A DNA stretch of 64,000 nucleotides from Flavobacterium amnicola (GTDB taxonomy: Bacteria > Bacteroidota > Bacteroidia > Flavobacteriales > Flavobacteriaceae), in assembly GCF_004122165.1 (NCBI RefSeq), contig NZ_SBKO01000001.1:434001-498000 (forward strand), in the 5' to 3' direction. Shown here one piece after another: positions 6,461 through 13,542 of this stretch. A program made the translations under genes and the position numbers. Position 1 is the stretch's first letter; each line of letters opens with the position of its first letter. The notes under the pieces were generated by a model, which was not told where the DNA came from, ran no database searches, and worked only from the letters and a program-made list of their open reading frames with translations.

Positions 6461-7594
6461 CTATTTTTTATTTACTGCCGAACAACCTGCCATTGTTGTT
6501 ATTTTAATCGCTTCGGTTGGTGCTAAATTTTCGTTACGGGCAACCACTTCCTGCACCACATTGCGAGCAATATTTTCGAAAATTCCTTCTAATGGAGAAG
6601 CCGTTTGTAATGCTGCTGGACGACCATAATCGCCTGCTTCACGAATACTTTGAATTAAAGGCACTTCACCTAAAAATGGCACTTGTAAATCTTCTGCCAA
6701 ATTTTTAGCACCTTCTTTTCCGAAGATATAGTATTTGTTATTTGGCAATTCTTCTGGTGTGAAGTAGGCCATATTTTCGATGATTCCTAAAACGGGAACT
6801 TTGATACTGTCGGACAAAAACATGGATACTCCTTTTTTCGCATCGGCCAACGCCACAGCTTGCGGTGTACTTACTACTACTGCACCTGTTATGGGTAACG
6901 ATTGCATGATCGAAAGGTGAATATCGCCTGTTCCTGGAGGTAAATCGATTAACATAAAATCCAATTCTCCCCAAGCGGCATCAAAAATCATTTGATTTAA
7001 GGCTTTCGCAGCCATTGGACCACGCCAGATAACAGCTTGACTTGGTGCCGTGAAAAATCCGATAGAAAGTAATTTTACTTCAAAACTTTCAATCGGTTTC
7101 ATTTTTGATTTGCCATCCACTTCAATAGAAATAGGCTTTTCCGTTTCTACGTCAAACATAATTGGCATCGAAGGTCCGTAAATATCGGCATCTAAAACAC
7201 CCACTTTGAACCCCATTTTCGCTAACGTTACCGCTAAGTTTGCCGTTACAGTTGATTTTCCAACGCCTCCTTTTCCAGAAGCTACAGCAATAATATTACT
7301 GATTCCCGGAATGGATTTTCCTTTAATTTCGTTTGGATTTTCTTTGGCTTCTACCTTAATATTCACTTTTACCACCGCATCGGCAGAAAATGTTTCCTGA
7401 ATTAATTTACGAATATCGTCTTCTGCACGTTTTTTAATATGCATCGCTGGTGTTGACAAAGTCAAATCGACTACTACTTCGTTTCCAAATGTGATGACGT
7501 TTTGAACGGCACCACTTTCCACCATATTTTTTCCTTCTCCAGCAATAGTAATGCTTTCTAATGCTTTCAGAATTTCTTTTCTATCTAACTTCAT
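6461..7594 (-). CDS. Mrp/ApbC-family P-loop Fe-S carrier
   Basis: A 377-residue P-loop ATPase of the Mrp/ApbC/NBP35 group, which helps deliver Fe-S clusters. Residues 1-90 are a DUF59 (MIP18-like) domain; the nucleotide-binding domain starts with SGKGGVGKST (about 106-115), followed by LIDLPPGTGD. The CxxC usually found after the ENM motif is replaced here by TPEELPNNKYYIFG, so the typical dimer-bridging cluster ligands are missing. One Cys near the C-terminus (MAGCSAV) remains. It heads the unit mrp, nifU-like, and probably the reductase and diiron genes, with a promoter at 7666-7696. Confidence 0.9.
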   Translation of the reverse strand: MKLDRKEILKALESITIAGEGKNMVESGAVQNVITFGNEVVVDLTLSTPAMHIKKRAEDDIRKLIQETFSADAVVKVNIKVEAKENPNEIKGKSIPGISNIIAVASGKGGVGKSTVTANLAVTLAKMGFKVGVLDADIYGPSMPIMFDVETEKPISIEVDGKSKMKPIESFEVKLLSIGFFTAPSQAVIWRGPMAAKALNQMIFDAAWGELDFMLIDLPPGTGDIHLSIMQSLPITGAVVVSTPQAVALADAKKGVSMFLSDSIKVPVLGIIENMAYFTPEELPNNKYYIFGKEGAKNLAEDLQVPFLGEVPLIQSIREAGDYGRPAALQTASPLEGIFENIARNVVQEVVARNENLAPTEAIKITTMAGCSAVNKK

Positions 7595-7665
7595 TATGTT
7601 GAATCGTTTTCGGTAATGTATTAATCAGTAAAAAGGTTAAACTTATTAAGACTGATTTTAGATTG

Positions 7666-7696
7666 CAAAGATAGTGAAGTAGTTACAAAGTGACAA
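7666..7696 (-). promoter_or_regulatory. Promoter of mrp (-7 and -33 elements)
   Basis: On the minus strand TATCTTTG (7666-7673) matches TAnnTTTG exactly, with TTG at 7694-7696 lying 20 bases upstream. The leader to the mrp ATG is about 70 bases. Confidence 0.65.
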
Positions 7697-7771
7697 CGAT
7701 TATCAGACGCAAAGTCTATACTAGTATAAAAAAATTCGATTCCTTGAAACAAGTCGGAAAAAGGCATAAAA

Positions 7772-7805
7772 AAAGGGCTTAATTCCATATGATGGTAAGC
7801 CCTTT
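7772..7805 (-). terminator. Intrinsic terminator of the glycine-zipper lipoprotein gene
   Basis: Perfect 10-base stem AAAGGGCTTA / TAAGCCCTTT, followed on the minus strand by a T-run. Confidence 0.8.
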
Positions 7806-7832
7806 CTTTTTGAATTCGTATTGCTATACTGG

Positions 7833-8237
7833 CTACTTTTTACTATCGTCAATTATGGCACCTGTACCAGCACCAACACCAGCACCTGCTACCCCACCAA
7901 TAATGGCCCCTTCACCTTTTTTCTTACTGATAATTGCTCCCGTCACTGCACCAACACCTGCACCAATTACGGCACCTTTAGCTGTATTACTCCATTTTTT
8001 TCGTTTGGGTTCAGCGGTGGTTGTCGTTTGATTAATAACGGTGACTTCTTTTTTCTCATTCAATGCTTCTTGTTTGTCCATTTCGGTTTGCATCGAGTCG
8101 ATTACTCTTTGTTTTTCCGCTACTACTTTCATCGAATCTAAAGTTGCCTGCTTGGCTGCCTGAATTTCTTTCTCTTTGGAATTCTGACAAGAAAAAAACA
8201 CTAATCCGATTGTTGCTATCATACAAATCGTTTTCAT
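7833..8237 (-). CDS. Glycine-zipper lipoprotein
   Basis: A 134-residue lipoprotein: signal peptide with lipobox (GLVFFSC, Cys17), a charged helical stretch of about 45 residues likely to form a coiled coil, a KRKK basic patch, and a glycine-rich C-terminal half (GAVIGAGVGAVTGAI, GGVAGAGVGAGTGAI). The Gly-xxx-Gly spacing matches the glycine-zipper proteins (YMGG/OmpA-associated type) that insert into or bridge membranes. Function in Flavobacteria is unknown; outer-membrane stability is a common guess for the family. It is a single-gene unit with its own terminator at 7772-7805. Confidence 0.8.
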   Translation of the reverse strand: MKTICMIATIGLVFFSCQNSKEKEIQAAKQATLDSMKVVAEKQRVIDSMQTEMDKQEALNEKKEVTVINQTTTTAEPKRKKWSNTAKGAVIGAGVGAVTGAIISKKKGEGAIIGGVAGAGVGAGTGAIIDDSKK

Positions 8238-8338
8238 ATCGTATACGTTTAAAAGTTTAACTTATCAAGTTAACGAAAAATTACCGGAAAAAGTGTTTTT
8301 TATTGCAAAACTTACGTCAAAAAAAGAAAATCAAGATA

Positions 8339-8671
8339 TTACAAAGTTACCTGAGGTTGCCAAAAATGCTTTTCAAAGTCCACAATTTGATTGTTCACCA
8401 CTTGTATCCCTTCGCTTTCCAATAGTTGTTGCATTAGATTAGTTCCATCAAAATGATGCTTCCCTGATAATAATCCATTTCTATTTACGACGCGATGTGC
8501 TGGGATATCTTCGCGGTTGTGACTCGCATTCATCGCCCACCCTACCATTCTTGCCGAACGAGCAGCACCTAAGGCTTTGGCGATGGCGCCATAAGAAGTA
8601 ACTCTGCCTTCTGGTATTTGGCGAGCAATTTCATATACTCTCTCGAAGAAATTGTCGTCTTTGGTTGGCAT
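8339..8671 (-). CDS. Alkyltransferase-like protein (MGMT/ATL family)
   Basis: A 110-residue protein of the O6-alkylguanine-DNA alkyltransferase DNA-binding domain family. It shows the helix-turn-helix region GRVTSYGAIAKALG, the RMVGWAMNA arginine-finger segment and the active-site loop IPAHRVVNRNG. In the repair enzyme this loop reads PCHR; here the acceptor cysteine is alanine. It therefore cannot transfer alkyl groups and belongs to the ATL group. ATL proteins bind O6-alkylguanine and pass the lesion to nucleotide excision repair. It sits 2 bases downstream of the LysE-family gene stop, in one run with trmB. Confidence 0.9.
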   Translation of the reverse strand: MPTKDDNFFERVYEIARQIPEGRVTSYGAIAKALGAARSARMVGWAMNASHNREDIPAHRVVNRNGLLSGKHHFDGTNLMQQLLESEGIQVVNNQIVDFEKHFWQPQVTL

Positions 8672-8673
8672 GG

Positions 8674-9306
8674 TTATATGAAATTATAGATGGTGAAAAT
8701 GGCAATTAATGCCGTGATGGTAGCAATAATAAAATTAATATTATTGATAAAAAAGGATACTTTATGCTTGATTTTTCGAAACAGATACGCATATCCAATA
8801 AAAACTAGGAAAGTCCCTAGTGTTGCCCCAAGCACAAATAGCAAGCCTACCGAATAATTAAAGAAATCAGGAATAAATGCCGAAAAATACAAACTTACAA
8901 AAGCATAATACGGAATAGGAAATACATTTAAGGCCGAGATAACAAGCCCATGATAAAAAGGCTTGAGTTTACTTTTCGCTGGTTTTCTTTTGATTGTTTC
9001 CTTAGATTGCAAATACACTTGAATGCCTTTTCCCAAGAAAAATATAGTAAGCAAAATAAAAACAATACTTCCTACCAATTTTAAGTTTTGAATAACAGCA
9101 GGATGGTCTTGTAAAAAAGTAGCAAAAAAATACGCCAATGCACTTTGAGTAAATACGACTAAAATTGCGCCGTAAATAAATTTCTTTGCCTTTTTAAGTG
9201 TTTTTTTGGCGCTGTAATTGGCAACCGTCATGTTTACAATACCGGGAGGTAAAACACCTACAAAAGAAAATAAAACTGCTAACGCAAAAGAAAGTAAGTA
9301 CGACAC
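8674..9306 (-). CDS. LysE-family membrane exporter
   Basis: A 210-residue inner-membrane protein with about six hydrophobic helices and the LysE-family start FVGVLPPGIVNMTVANYS. LysE/RhtB proteins export amino acids or related small molecules; the substrate cannot be read here. Its ATG overlaps the last base of the trmB stop codon, and the alkyltransferase-like gene follows after 2 bases, so trmB, this gene and the ATL gene form one transcription unit. Confidence 0.82.
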   Translation of the reverse strand: MSYLLSFALAVLFSFVGVLPPGIVNMTVANYSAKKTLKKAKKFIYGAILVVFTQSALAYFFATFLQDHPAVIQNLKLVGSIVFILLTIFFLGKGIQVYLQSKETIKRKPAKSKLKPFYHGLVISALNVFPIPYYAFVSLYFSAFIPDFFNYSVGLLFVLGATLGTFLVFIGYAYLFRKIKHKVSFFINNINFIIATITALIAIFTIYNFI

Positions 9307-9989
9307 TATTTAATTTTAAATCGAATATACGTAATTGCTTTGTTTATTTCCAAATATTGCTTTTCATAAAAGGTTTGAATGTCTAACACTTCACTAGGTG
9401 AACCTTCATTTTTATAGACATTATGGTTGGCATATAACACTTCGTGTCCTTCTCCATGTAGTAACCCTAGGGTGTAACCGTGCATGAATTCCGAATCAGT
9501 TTTAAGATTCATTACTCCATCTGGTTTTAAAATTCTTTTGTACAATTTCAAGAATTCCGAATTGGTCATTCTATGTTTGGTACGTTTGTATTTGATTTGC
9601 GGATCTGGAAAGGTAATCCAAATTTCGCTCACTTCATGCACCGCAAAAATATCTTCAATTAATTCGATTTGGGTACGCACAAAAGCGGTATTGTTCATTC
9701 CGTTTTCAGCAGCCGTTTTCGCACCACGCCAAAAACGAGCCCCTTTTACATCAATTCCGATATAATTCGCATTTGGATTTCTTTCGGCCAAACCAATGGT
9801 ATATTCGCCTTTTCCACAACCCAATTCTACTATAATAGGATGGTCATTTTTAAAAAAATCGCTGTTCCATTTTCCTTTTAACGGAAAATTTCCAGATACT
9901 ACTTCTTCTCTTGTTGGCTGAAAAACATTTGTAAACGTTTCGTTTTCTTTAAACCTCTTTAATTTATTCTTACTTCCCACTTCGTTCAA
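9306..9989 (-). CDS. trmB: tRNA (guanine-N7-)-methyltransferase
   Basis: TrmB makes m7G46 in the variable loop of many tRNAs using S-adenosylmethionine. The 227-residue sequence has the SAM-binding motif VELGCGKGEYT (about 54-64), IGIDVKGARFWRGAK, and the signature WITFPDPQIKYKRTKHR. Length and motif order match the family. It is the first gene of a tight three-gene unit and is divergent from the PlcP-like operon; a -7 box is at 9998-10005. Confidence 0.96.
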   Translation of the reverse strand: MNEVGSKNKLKRFKENETFTNVFQPTREEVVSGNFPLKGKWNSDFFKNDHPIIVELGCGKGEYTIGLAERNPNANYIGIDVKGARFWRGAKTAAENGMNNTAFVRTQIELIEDIFAVHEVSEIWITFPDPQIKYKRTKHRMTNSEFLKLYKRILKPDGVMNLKTDSEFMHGYTLGLLHGEGHEVLYANHNVYKNEGSPSEVLDIQTFYEKQYLEINKAITYIRFKIK

Positions 9990-9997
9990 AATTTTGA

Positions 9998-10005
9998 CAA
10001 AAGTA
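9998..10005 (-). promoter_or_regulatory. -7 promoter element of trmB
   Basis: TACTTTTG on the minus strand fits TAnnTTTG, 8 bases before the trmB ATG, giving an almost leaderless message. Confidence 0.45.
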
Positions 10006-10027
10006 CTTAATTAAATTCTTTTAAAAA

Positions 10028-10085
10028 TCATAAATATTTTATAACAGTAGTGTAACGTTACCAAAACACTTGAAGCGTTAATTTG
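10028..10085 (+). promoter_or_regulatory. Putative Pho-box array and -7 box of the PlcP-like operon
   Basis: Four 7-base units spaced exactly 11 bases apart: TCATAAA (10028), TTATAAC (10039), GTGTAAC (10050) and CCAAAAC (10061). A -7-like box TTAATTTG (10078-10085) begins 21 bases after the end of GTGTAAC. The same 21-base spacing is found in the two other arrays (14301-14351, 17299-17327). The 7+4 periodicity is that of PhoB/OmpR-family direct-repeat operators; identity as a Pho box is inferred from the neighbouring PhoR/PhoB pair. Confidence 0.6.
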
Positions 10086-10097
10086 AAAAAAAAAGAT

Positions 10098-10922
10098 TTG
10101 AAAAAAAGAAAAATTGAAGTAGCTGTAATTTCCGACGTTCATCTAGGGACTTATGGCTGTCATGCCAAAGAGCTTTTAGATTATTTGTCTTCCATAAAAC
10201 CGAAAATTCTAATTTTAAATGGTGATATCATTGATATCTGGCAATTTAGAAAATCCTATTTCCCTTCCAGTCACTTAAAAGTGTTGAAAAAAATAATATC
10301 CATGAGTTCGAAAGGAACAAAAGTGTATTATTTGACCGGCAATCACGACGAATTGCTTCGAAAATTTACCGATATTCATTTGGGCAATTTCAGTTTAATC
10401 AATAAGCTAACTCTGGATTTGGATGGCAAAAAAGCCTGGATTTTTCACGGTGATGTTTTCGATTCTTCCATTACTCATGCCAAATGGCTCGCCAAATTAG
10501 GCGGTTGGGGTTATGATTTTTTAATTGTTTTCAACCGAGCCATCAACTGGGTATTGGTAAAATGCAACAAAGAACCGTATTCGCTTTCTAAAAAGATAAA
10601 ATCGAGTGTAAAGTCGGCAGTAAAGTTTATTTCCAACTTTGAAAATGTTTGCATTGAATTGGCCATCGAAAAAAAATACGACTATGTGATTTGTGGTCAC
10701 ATTCACGAGCCAAAAATTGAATTCATAGAGAATGCTTACGGAAAAACAACCTATTTGAATTCGGGGGATTGGATTGAAAATTTAACGGCTCTAGAATACC
10801 ACAACAAAAAATGGCGATTGTACCATCATAAAACAGAAAGCGCTACATTTGATCATGAAGAAGAAAATTTCGAATATGAAACGCAATTACTCCATCAATT
10901 TATTAGTATTATTGACAAATAA
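10098..10922 (+). CDS. PlcP-like metallophosphoesterase (often labelled LpxH-like)
   Basis: A 274-residue calcineurin-type phosphoesterase with metal-binding motifs SDVHLG (D13, H15), NGDIIDIW (about 41-48), TGNHDE (N82, H83), FHGDVFD (H117) and CGHIHEP (H201, H203). The flanking residues (VHLGTYGC, GGWGYDF, NSGDWIEN) resemble, from memory, PlcP, the phosphate-stress phospholipase C of rhizobia and marine bacteria. It resembles the lipid A enzyme LpxH less, although automatic annotation often says LpxH. PlcP turns phospholipids into diacylglycerol. It is followed after 2 bases by a GT28-type glycosyltransferase. I use the TTG at 10098, since an upstream TTG (10083) lies inside the -7 box; no ATG is available. 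Confidence 0.72.
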   Translation: MKKRKIEVAVISDVHLGTYGCHAKELLDYLSSIKPKILILNGDIIDIWQFRKSYFPSSHLKVLKKIISMSSKGTKVYYLTGNHDELLRKFTDIHLGNFSLINKLTLDLDGKKAWIFHGDVFDSSITHAKWLAKLGGWGYDFLIVFNRAINWVLVKCNKEPYSLSKKIKSSVKSAVKFISNFENVCIELAIEKKYDYVICGHIHEPKIEFIENAYGKTTYLNSGDWIENLTALEYHNKKWRLYHHKTESATFDHEEENFEYETQLLHQFISIIDK

Positions 10923-10924
10923 TT

Positions 10925-11992
10925 ATGCTTGAATCAGCACATACAAAGAAAAATATTTTAGTTGCTCCACTGAATTGGGGCTTGGGTCATGCCACGCGCT
11001 GCATACCCATTATAAAAGCACTAGAAGACAATAATTACAATCCAATTTTAGCTTCCGATGGGGTGGCTTTAGATTTATTAAAAAAAGAATTTCCTGATTT
11101 ACAAACGATTGAATTTCCTTCTTATCATATTGAATATCCAAAAGATGGGAAATATTTTAAATTGAAAATGCTGGTCAACAGTCCAAAAATGATTCGCGCC
11201 ATTCTAAAAGAGCGAAAGTTAGTCGGAAAAGCAATTGCGGTACATAACATTGAAGGAATTATTTCCGATAACAGATTAGGTGTTTATAGTAAAAAGGTAC
11301 CCTCAGTATTTATCACCCATCAATTAAAAGTCTTAACCGGAAACACCACATGGTTGAGTACTAAATTGCATCAAAACATTATCAATCAGTTTAATGAGTG
11401 TTGGGTACCTGATGTGAATACGATTCCGAACCTGTCAGGCAAATTAGGTCATTTGGAAAAAGACCCGAAAAACGTAAAATATATTGGCCCATTAAGTCGC
11501 TTACAAAAAAGAAAAATGGAGCAAAAATATGACTTAATGGTTATTCTTTCGGGGCCAGAACCGCAACGAACCTTGTTGGAAGAAAAACTGATCGAAGAAT
11601 TGGACAATTATGAAGGCAATGTCCTTTTCATAAAAGGAAAAATTGAAACAGAACAAATTATTGTCCAAAAAAATCAGTTCACCTTCTACAATTATATGAA
11701 TTCAAAACAGTTAGAAACTGCTTTTAATGAAAGTAACACCATTCTTTGTCGCTCCGGTTATACCACGATTATGGATTTAGCCTTTTTAAACAAAAAAGCG
11801 TTTCTTATTCCAACTCCTGGTCAGTACGAACAAGAATATTTAGCCAAGAAATTTAAAGCCGAAGGAATTGCTCCCAGTTGTAAACAAGAAAAATTCAAAC
11901 TTTCCAAATTAAACAAAGTGGTTTTGCATCGCGGTTTTACCAATACTTCTTCCACCCTAAAATGGAAAGATTTGTTTGCGGTATTTCAATAA
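10925..11992 (+). CDS. GT28/MurG-like glycosyltransferase, candidate glycolipid synthase
   Basis: A 355-residue GT-B fold glycosyltransferase. The N-terminal domain has the loop PLNWGLGHATRC (about 15-26), like the GGxGGH region of MurG and MGDG synthases. The C-terminal domain has the donor-binding part LCRSGYTTIMDLA...PTPGQYEQEYLA (about 277-310). No signal peptide is seen, so it likely acts on the inner face of the membrane. It starts 2 bases after the PlcP-like gene. In phosphate-starved bacteria PlcP releases diacylglycerol and a glycosyltransferase adds sugar to it. I infer that role here; the sugar donor and lipid acceptor are not proven. Confidence 0.7.
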   Translation: MLESAHTKKNILVAPLNWGLGHATRCIPIIKALEDNNYNPILASDGVALDLLKKEFPDLQTIEFPSYHIEYPKDGKYFKLKMLVNSPKMIRAILKERKLVGKAIAVHNIEGIISDNRLGVYSKKVPSVFITHQLKVLTGNTTWLSTKLHQNIINQFNECWVPDVNTIPNLSGKLGHLEKDPKNVKYIGPLSRLQKRKMEQKYDLMVILSGPEPQRTLLEEKLIEELDNYEGNVLFIKGKIETEQIIVQKNQFTFYNYMNSKQLETAFNESNTILCRSGYTTIMDLAFLNKKAFLIPTPGQYEQEYLAKKFKAEGIAPSCKQEKFKLSKLNKVVLHRGFTNTSSTLKWKDLFAVFQ

Positions 11993-12015
11993 AAAAGCTG
12001 GCTATTAAGCCAGCT
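11991..12015 (-). terminator. Intrinsic terminator of the MORN-like gene
   Basis: Perfect 8-base stem AGCTGGCT-ATTA-AGCCAGCT with six T residues following on the minus strand. It overlaps the stop codon of the glycosyltransferase gene on the other strand. Confidence 0.75.
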
Positions 12016-12039
12016 ATTCCATATATATAAGTAGTAGTT

Positions 12040-12390
12040 TTATTTTTTGTTGTAGGCCACCATTCCTTTTTCCCATTTGCTAACGGTTGCTACTCTGCTA
12101 TCCGAATAGTCCACTTCGCTTAATGTTGCGGCGTCCCAAAAAAACCATTTCCCTGATTTTTGTCCATTTTTATATTCTCCCAAAGATAGTTTTTTACCAT
12201 TTTCGGCATAAGAAATCCATTTCCCGTGTACTTTTCCATCTTTGTAAAAACCTTCTTGTTTTACTTTACCATTATCATGATAATAGGTTGCTTTTACAAG
12301 ATTTCCTTGCACTTCATAAGTAGGCTCAATTCCTTGTGCTACAACAACTCCTGTCATTAAAAAAGCACATGCTAGTAAAAAGTTTTTCAT
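12040..12390 (-). CDS. Secreted MORN-repeat-like protein
   Basis: A 116-residue protein with a signal peptide (LLACAFLMTGVVVAQG, cleavage about residue 19) and two or three MORN-like repeats: YYHDNGKVKQEGFYKDGKVHG, then YAENGKKLSLGEYKNGQKSGKW. Databases often call this family YwqK-like antitoxin, but nothing here suggests a toxin pair and the signal peptide argues for an extracytoplasmic protein. It is a single-gene unit between the glycolipid operon and phoR-like gene; a -7 box is at 12423-12430. Confidence 0.75.
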   Translation of the reverse strand: MKNFLLACAFLMTGVVVAQGIEPTYEVQGNLVKATYYHDNGKVKQEGFYKDGKVHGKWISYAENGKKLSLGEYKNGQKSGKWFFWDAATLSEVDYSDSRVATVSKWEKGMVAYNKK

Positions 12391-12422
12391 GGTAATGTGA
12401 TTTAAGGATGAATATTACAATT

Positions 12423-12430
12423 CAAATATA
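12423..12430 (-). promoter_or_regulatory. -7 promoter element of the MORN-like gene
   Basis: TATATTTG on the minus strand fits TAnnTTTG, about 32 bases upstream of the ATG. TAAC-type repeats (12459-12487) lie further upstream in the opposite orientation. Confidence 0.5.
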
Positions 12431-12458
12431 ATCAATAATTTACAATAAAAAAACTTTT

Positions 12459-12487
12459 GCTTAACAATTTGGTAACATTGGATAAAA
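12459..12487 (+). repeat. TAAC half-sites with 11-base spacing, orphan copy
   Basis: GCTTAAC (12459), TGGTAAC (12470) and GATAAAA (12481) are spaced 11 bases apart and closely resemble the start of the array before the TonB receptor gene (TCTTAAC, TGGTAAC, TTAAAAC). The site lies between phoR-like and the MORN-like gene. It points away from the MORN gene, and no -7 box lies at the 21-base spacing, so it is not evidently a promoter. Confidence 0.4.
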
Positions 12488-12501
12488 ACTTAACATTGGG
12501 A

Positions 12502-13542
12502 TTAAGCTTTTTCAAGCGTGAAAGAGAACTCAGACCCTTTGCCGAACTTACTTTCTACGTAGATTTTCTCATCGTGGGCTTCAATAATATGCTTCACAAT
12601 AGCGAGTCCTAATCCTGAGCCACCTTCCGATCGGGCGCCACTTTTATCGACACGGAAGAAGCGTTCAAACAAACGTGGAATGTTGTGTTTTTCAATACCT
12701 TCTCCATTGTCAATCACGCGAACAATTACTTTATGGTTGGTTAAATCTTCAATACTTATTTCAGTAGATCCACCTTGTTTTCCATATTTAATAGAATTCA
12801 TCACCAAGTTCATCATGACTTGCTGAATTTTTTCATAATCGGCAATAACCCTTATTGGACGGTAATATTTTTCATCAAAATGTAATGAAATATCTTTTTT
12901 ATTGGCTTTCATTTCCAATAAATCCATAACCCCTTGTGACAACTCCACAATATCAAACTCTTTGACTTCGAGGCTTTCGTCTCCCATCTCCAGTTTTCCA
13001 ATCATATCCAAGTCTTCAATAATATAGGCCAAACGCTCCACTCCTTTTTCAGCACGTTCCAAATATTTTTTTCGTAGTGTTCTATCTTTATGAGCTCCAT
13101 CAAGCAAGGTAGAAATGTACCCTTGCACTGTAAACAATGGTGTTTTGAGTTCATGCGACACATTTCCTAAAAATTCGCGACGGTATTCTTCGCGATCCTT
13201 TAGCATTTCGATTTCTAGTTTTTTATCGGTGGCGAATTTTTTAACCTGCTTGGTCAAGGTAGCCATATCGGTAGTAATGGCTTGATTTTTGAAATCGACG
13301 GTATCTAAAAAGGATATTTCGTCGTAAATCTTTTTTACACGACGGTAAATAAAACGTTCTACACGATACTGCAGCATGAAAAAAGAAAAAAGCAAGACCG
13401 AAATTCCAAAAATGAGTAAAAAAAGAAAAGACAATTTATAAAACAAAGAGGTTAGTATTGCTACTAACCCAGTTGAAAATATTGTGATATATGCTGAAGA
13501 TTTAACAGCAAACTTGTAGGTCTTTTTTAAATTAACACTCAT
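12502..13542 (-). CDS. PhoR-like sensor histidine kinase
   Basis: A 346-residue membrane kinase. Two transmembrane helices (about 14-35 and 38-58) are joined by only a few residues, so there is no periplasmic sensor domain; sensing must be within the membrane or cytoplasm. His130 in NVSHELKTPL is the phosphorylated residue. The ATPase domain has MNLVMNSIKYG (N box), DNGEGI (G1) and GGSGLGLAIV (G2). It follows the response regulator directly (stop and start adjacent), so the pair is co-transcribed. The PhoR assignment rests on the partner type, the missing periplasmic domain and the genes next door. Other two-component roles are possible. Confidence 0.8.
   Translation of the reverse strand: MSVNLKKTYKFAVKSSAYITIFSTGLVAILTSLFYKLSFLFLLIFGISVLLFSFFMLQYRVERFIYRRVKKIYDEISFLDTVDFKNQAITTDMATLTKQVKKFATDKKLEIEMLKDREEYRREFLGNVSHELKTPLFTVQGYISTLLDGAHKDRTLRKKYLERAEKGVERLAYIIEDLDMIGKLEMGDESLEVKEFDIVELSQGVMDLLEMKANKKDISLHFDEKYYRPIRVIADYEKIQQVMMNLVMNSIKYGKQGGSTEISIEDLTNHKVIVRVIDNGEGIEKHNIPRLFERFFRVDKSGARSEGGSGLGLAIVKHIIEAHDEKIYVESKFGKGSEFSFTLEKA

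Noticed and set aside
6040..6507. Plus-strand open frame of 155 codons
   Set aside because: It runs antisense across the NifU-like gene and the structured element, with no family resemblance.
10083..10922. Calling the phosphoesterase LpxH from the lipid A pathway
   Set aside because: The flanking residues, 274-residue length, glycosyltransferase partner and promoter array fit PlcP better; LpxH remains a possible alternative.
12040..12390. Antitoxin of a toxin-antitoxin pair
   Set aside because: The database label for MORN/YwqK proteins is misleading; the protein has a signal peptide and no toxin gene beside it.
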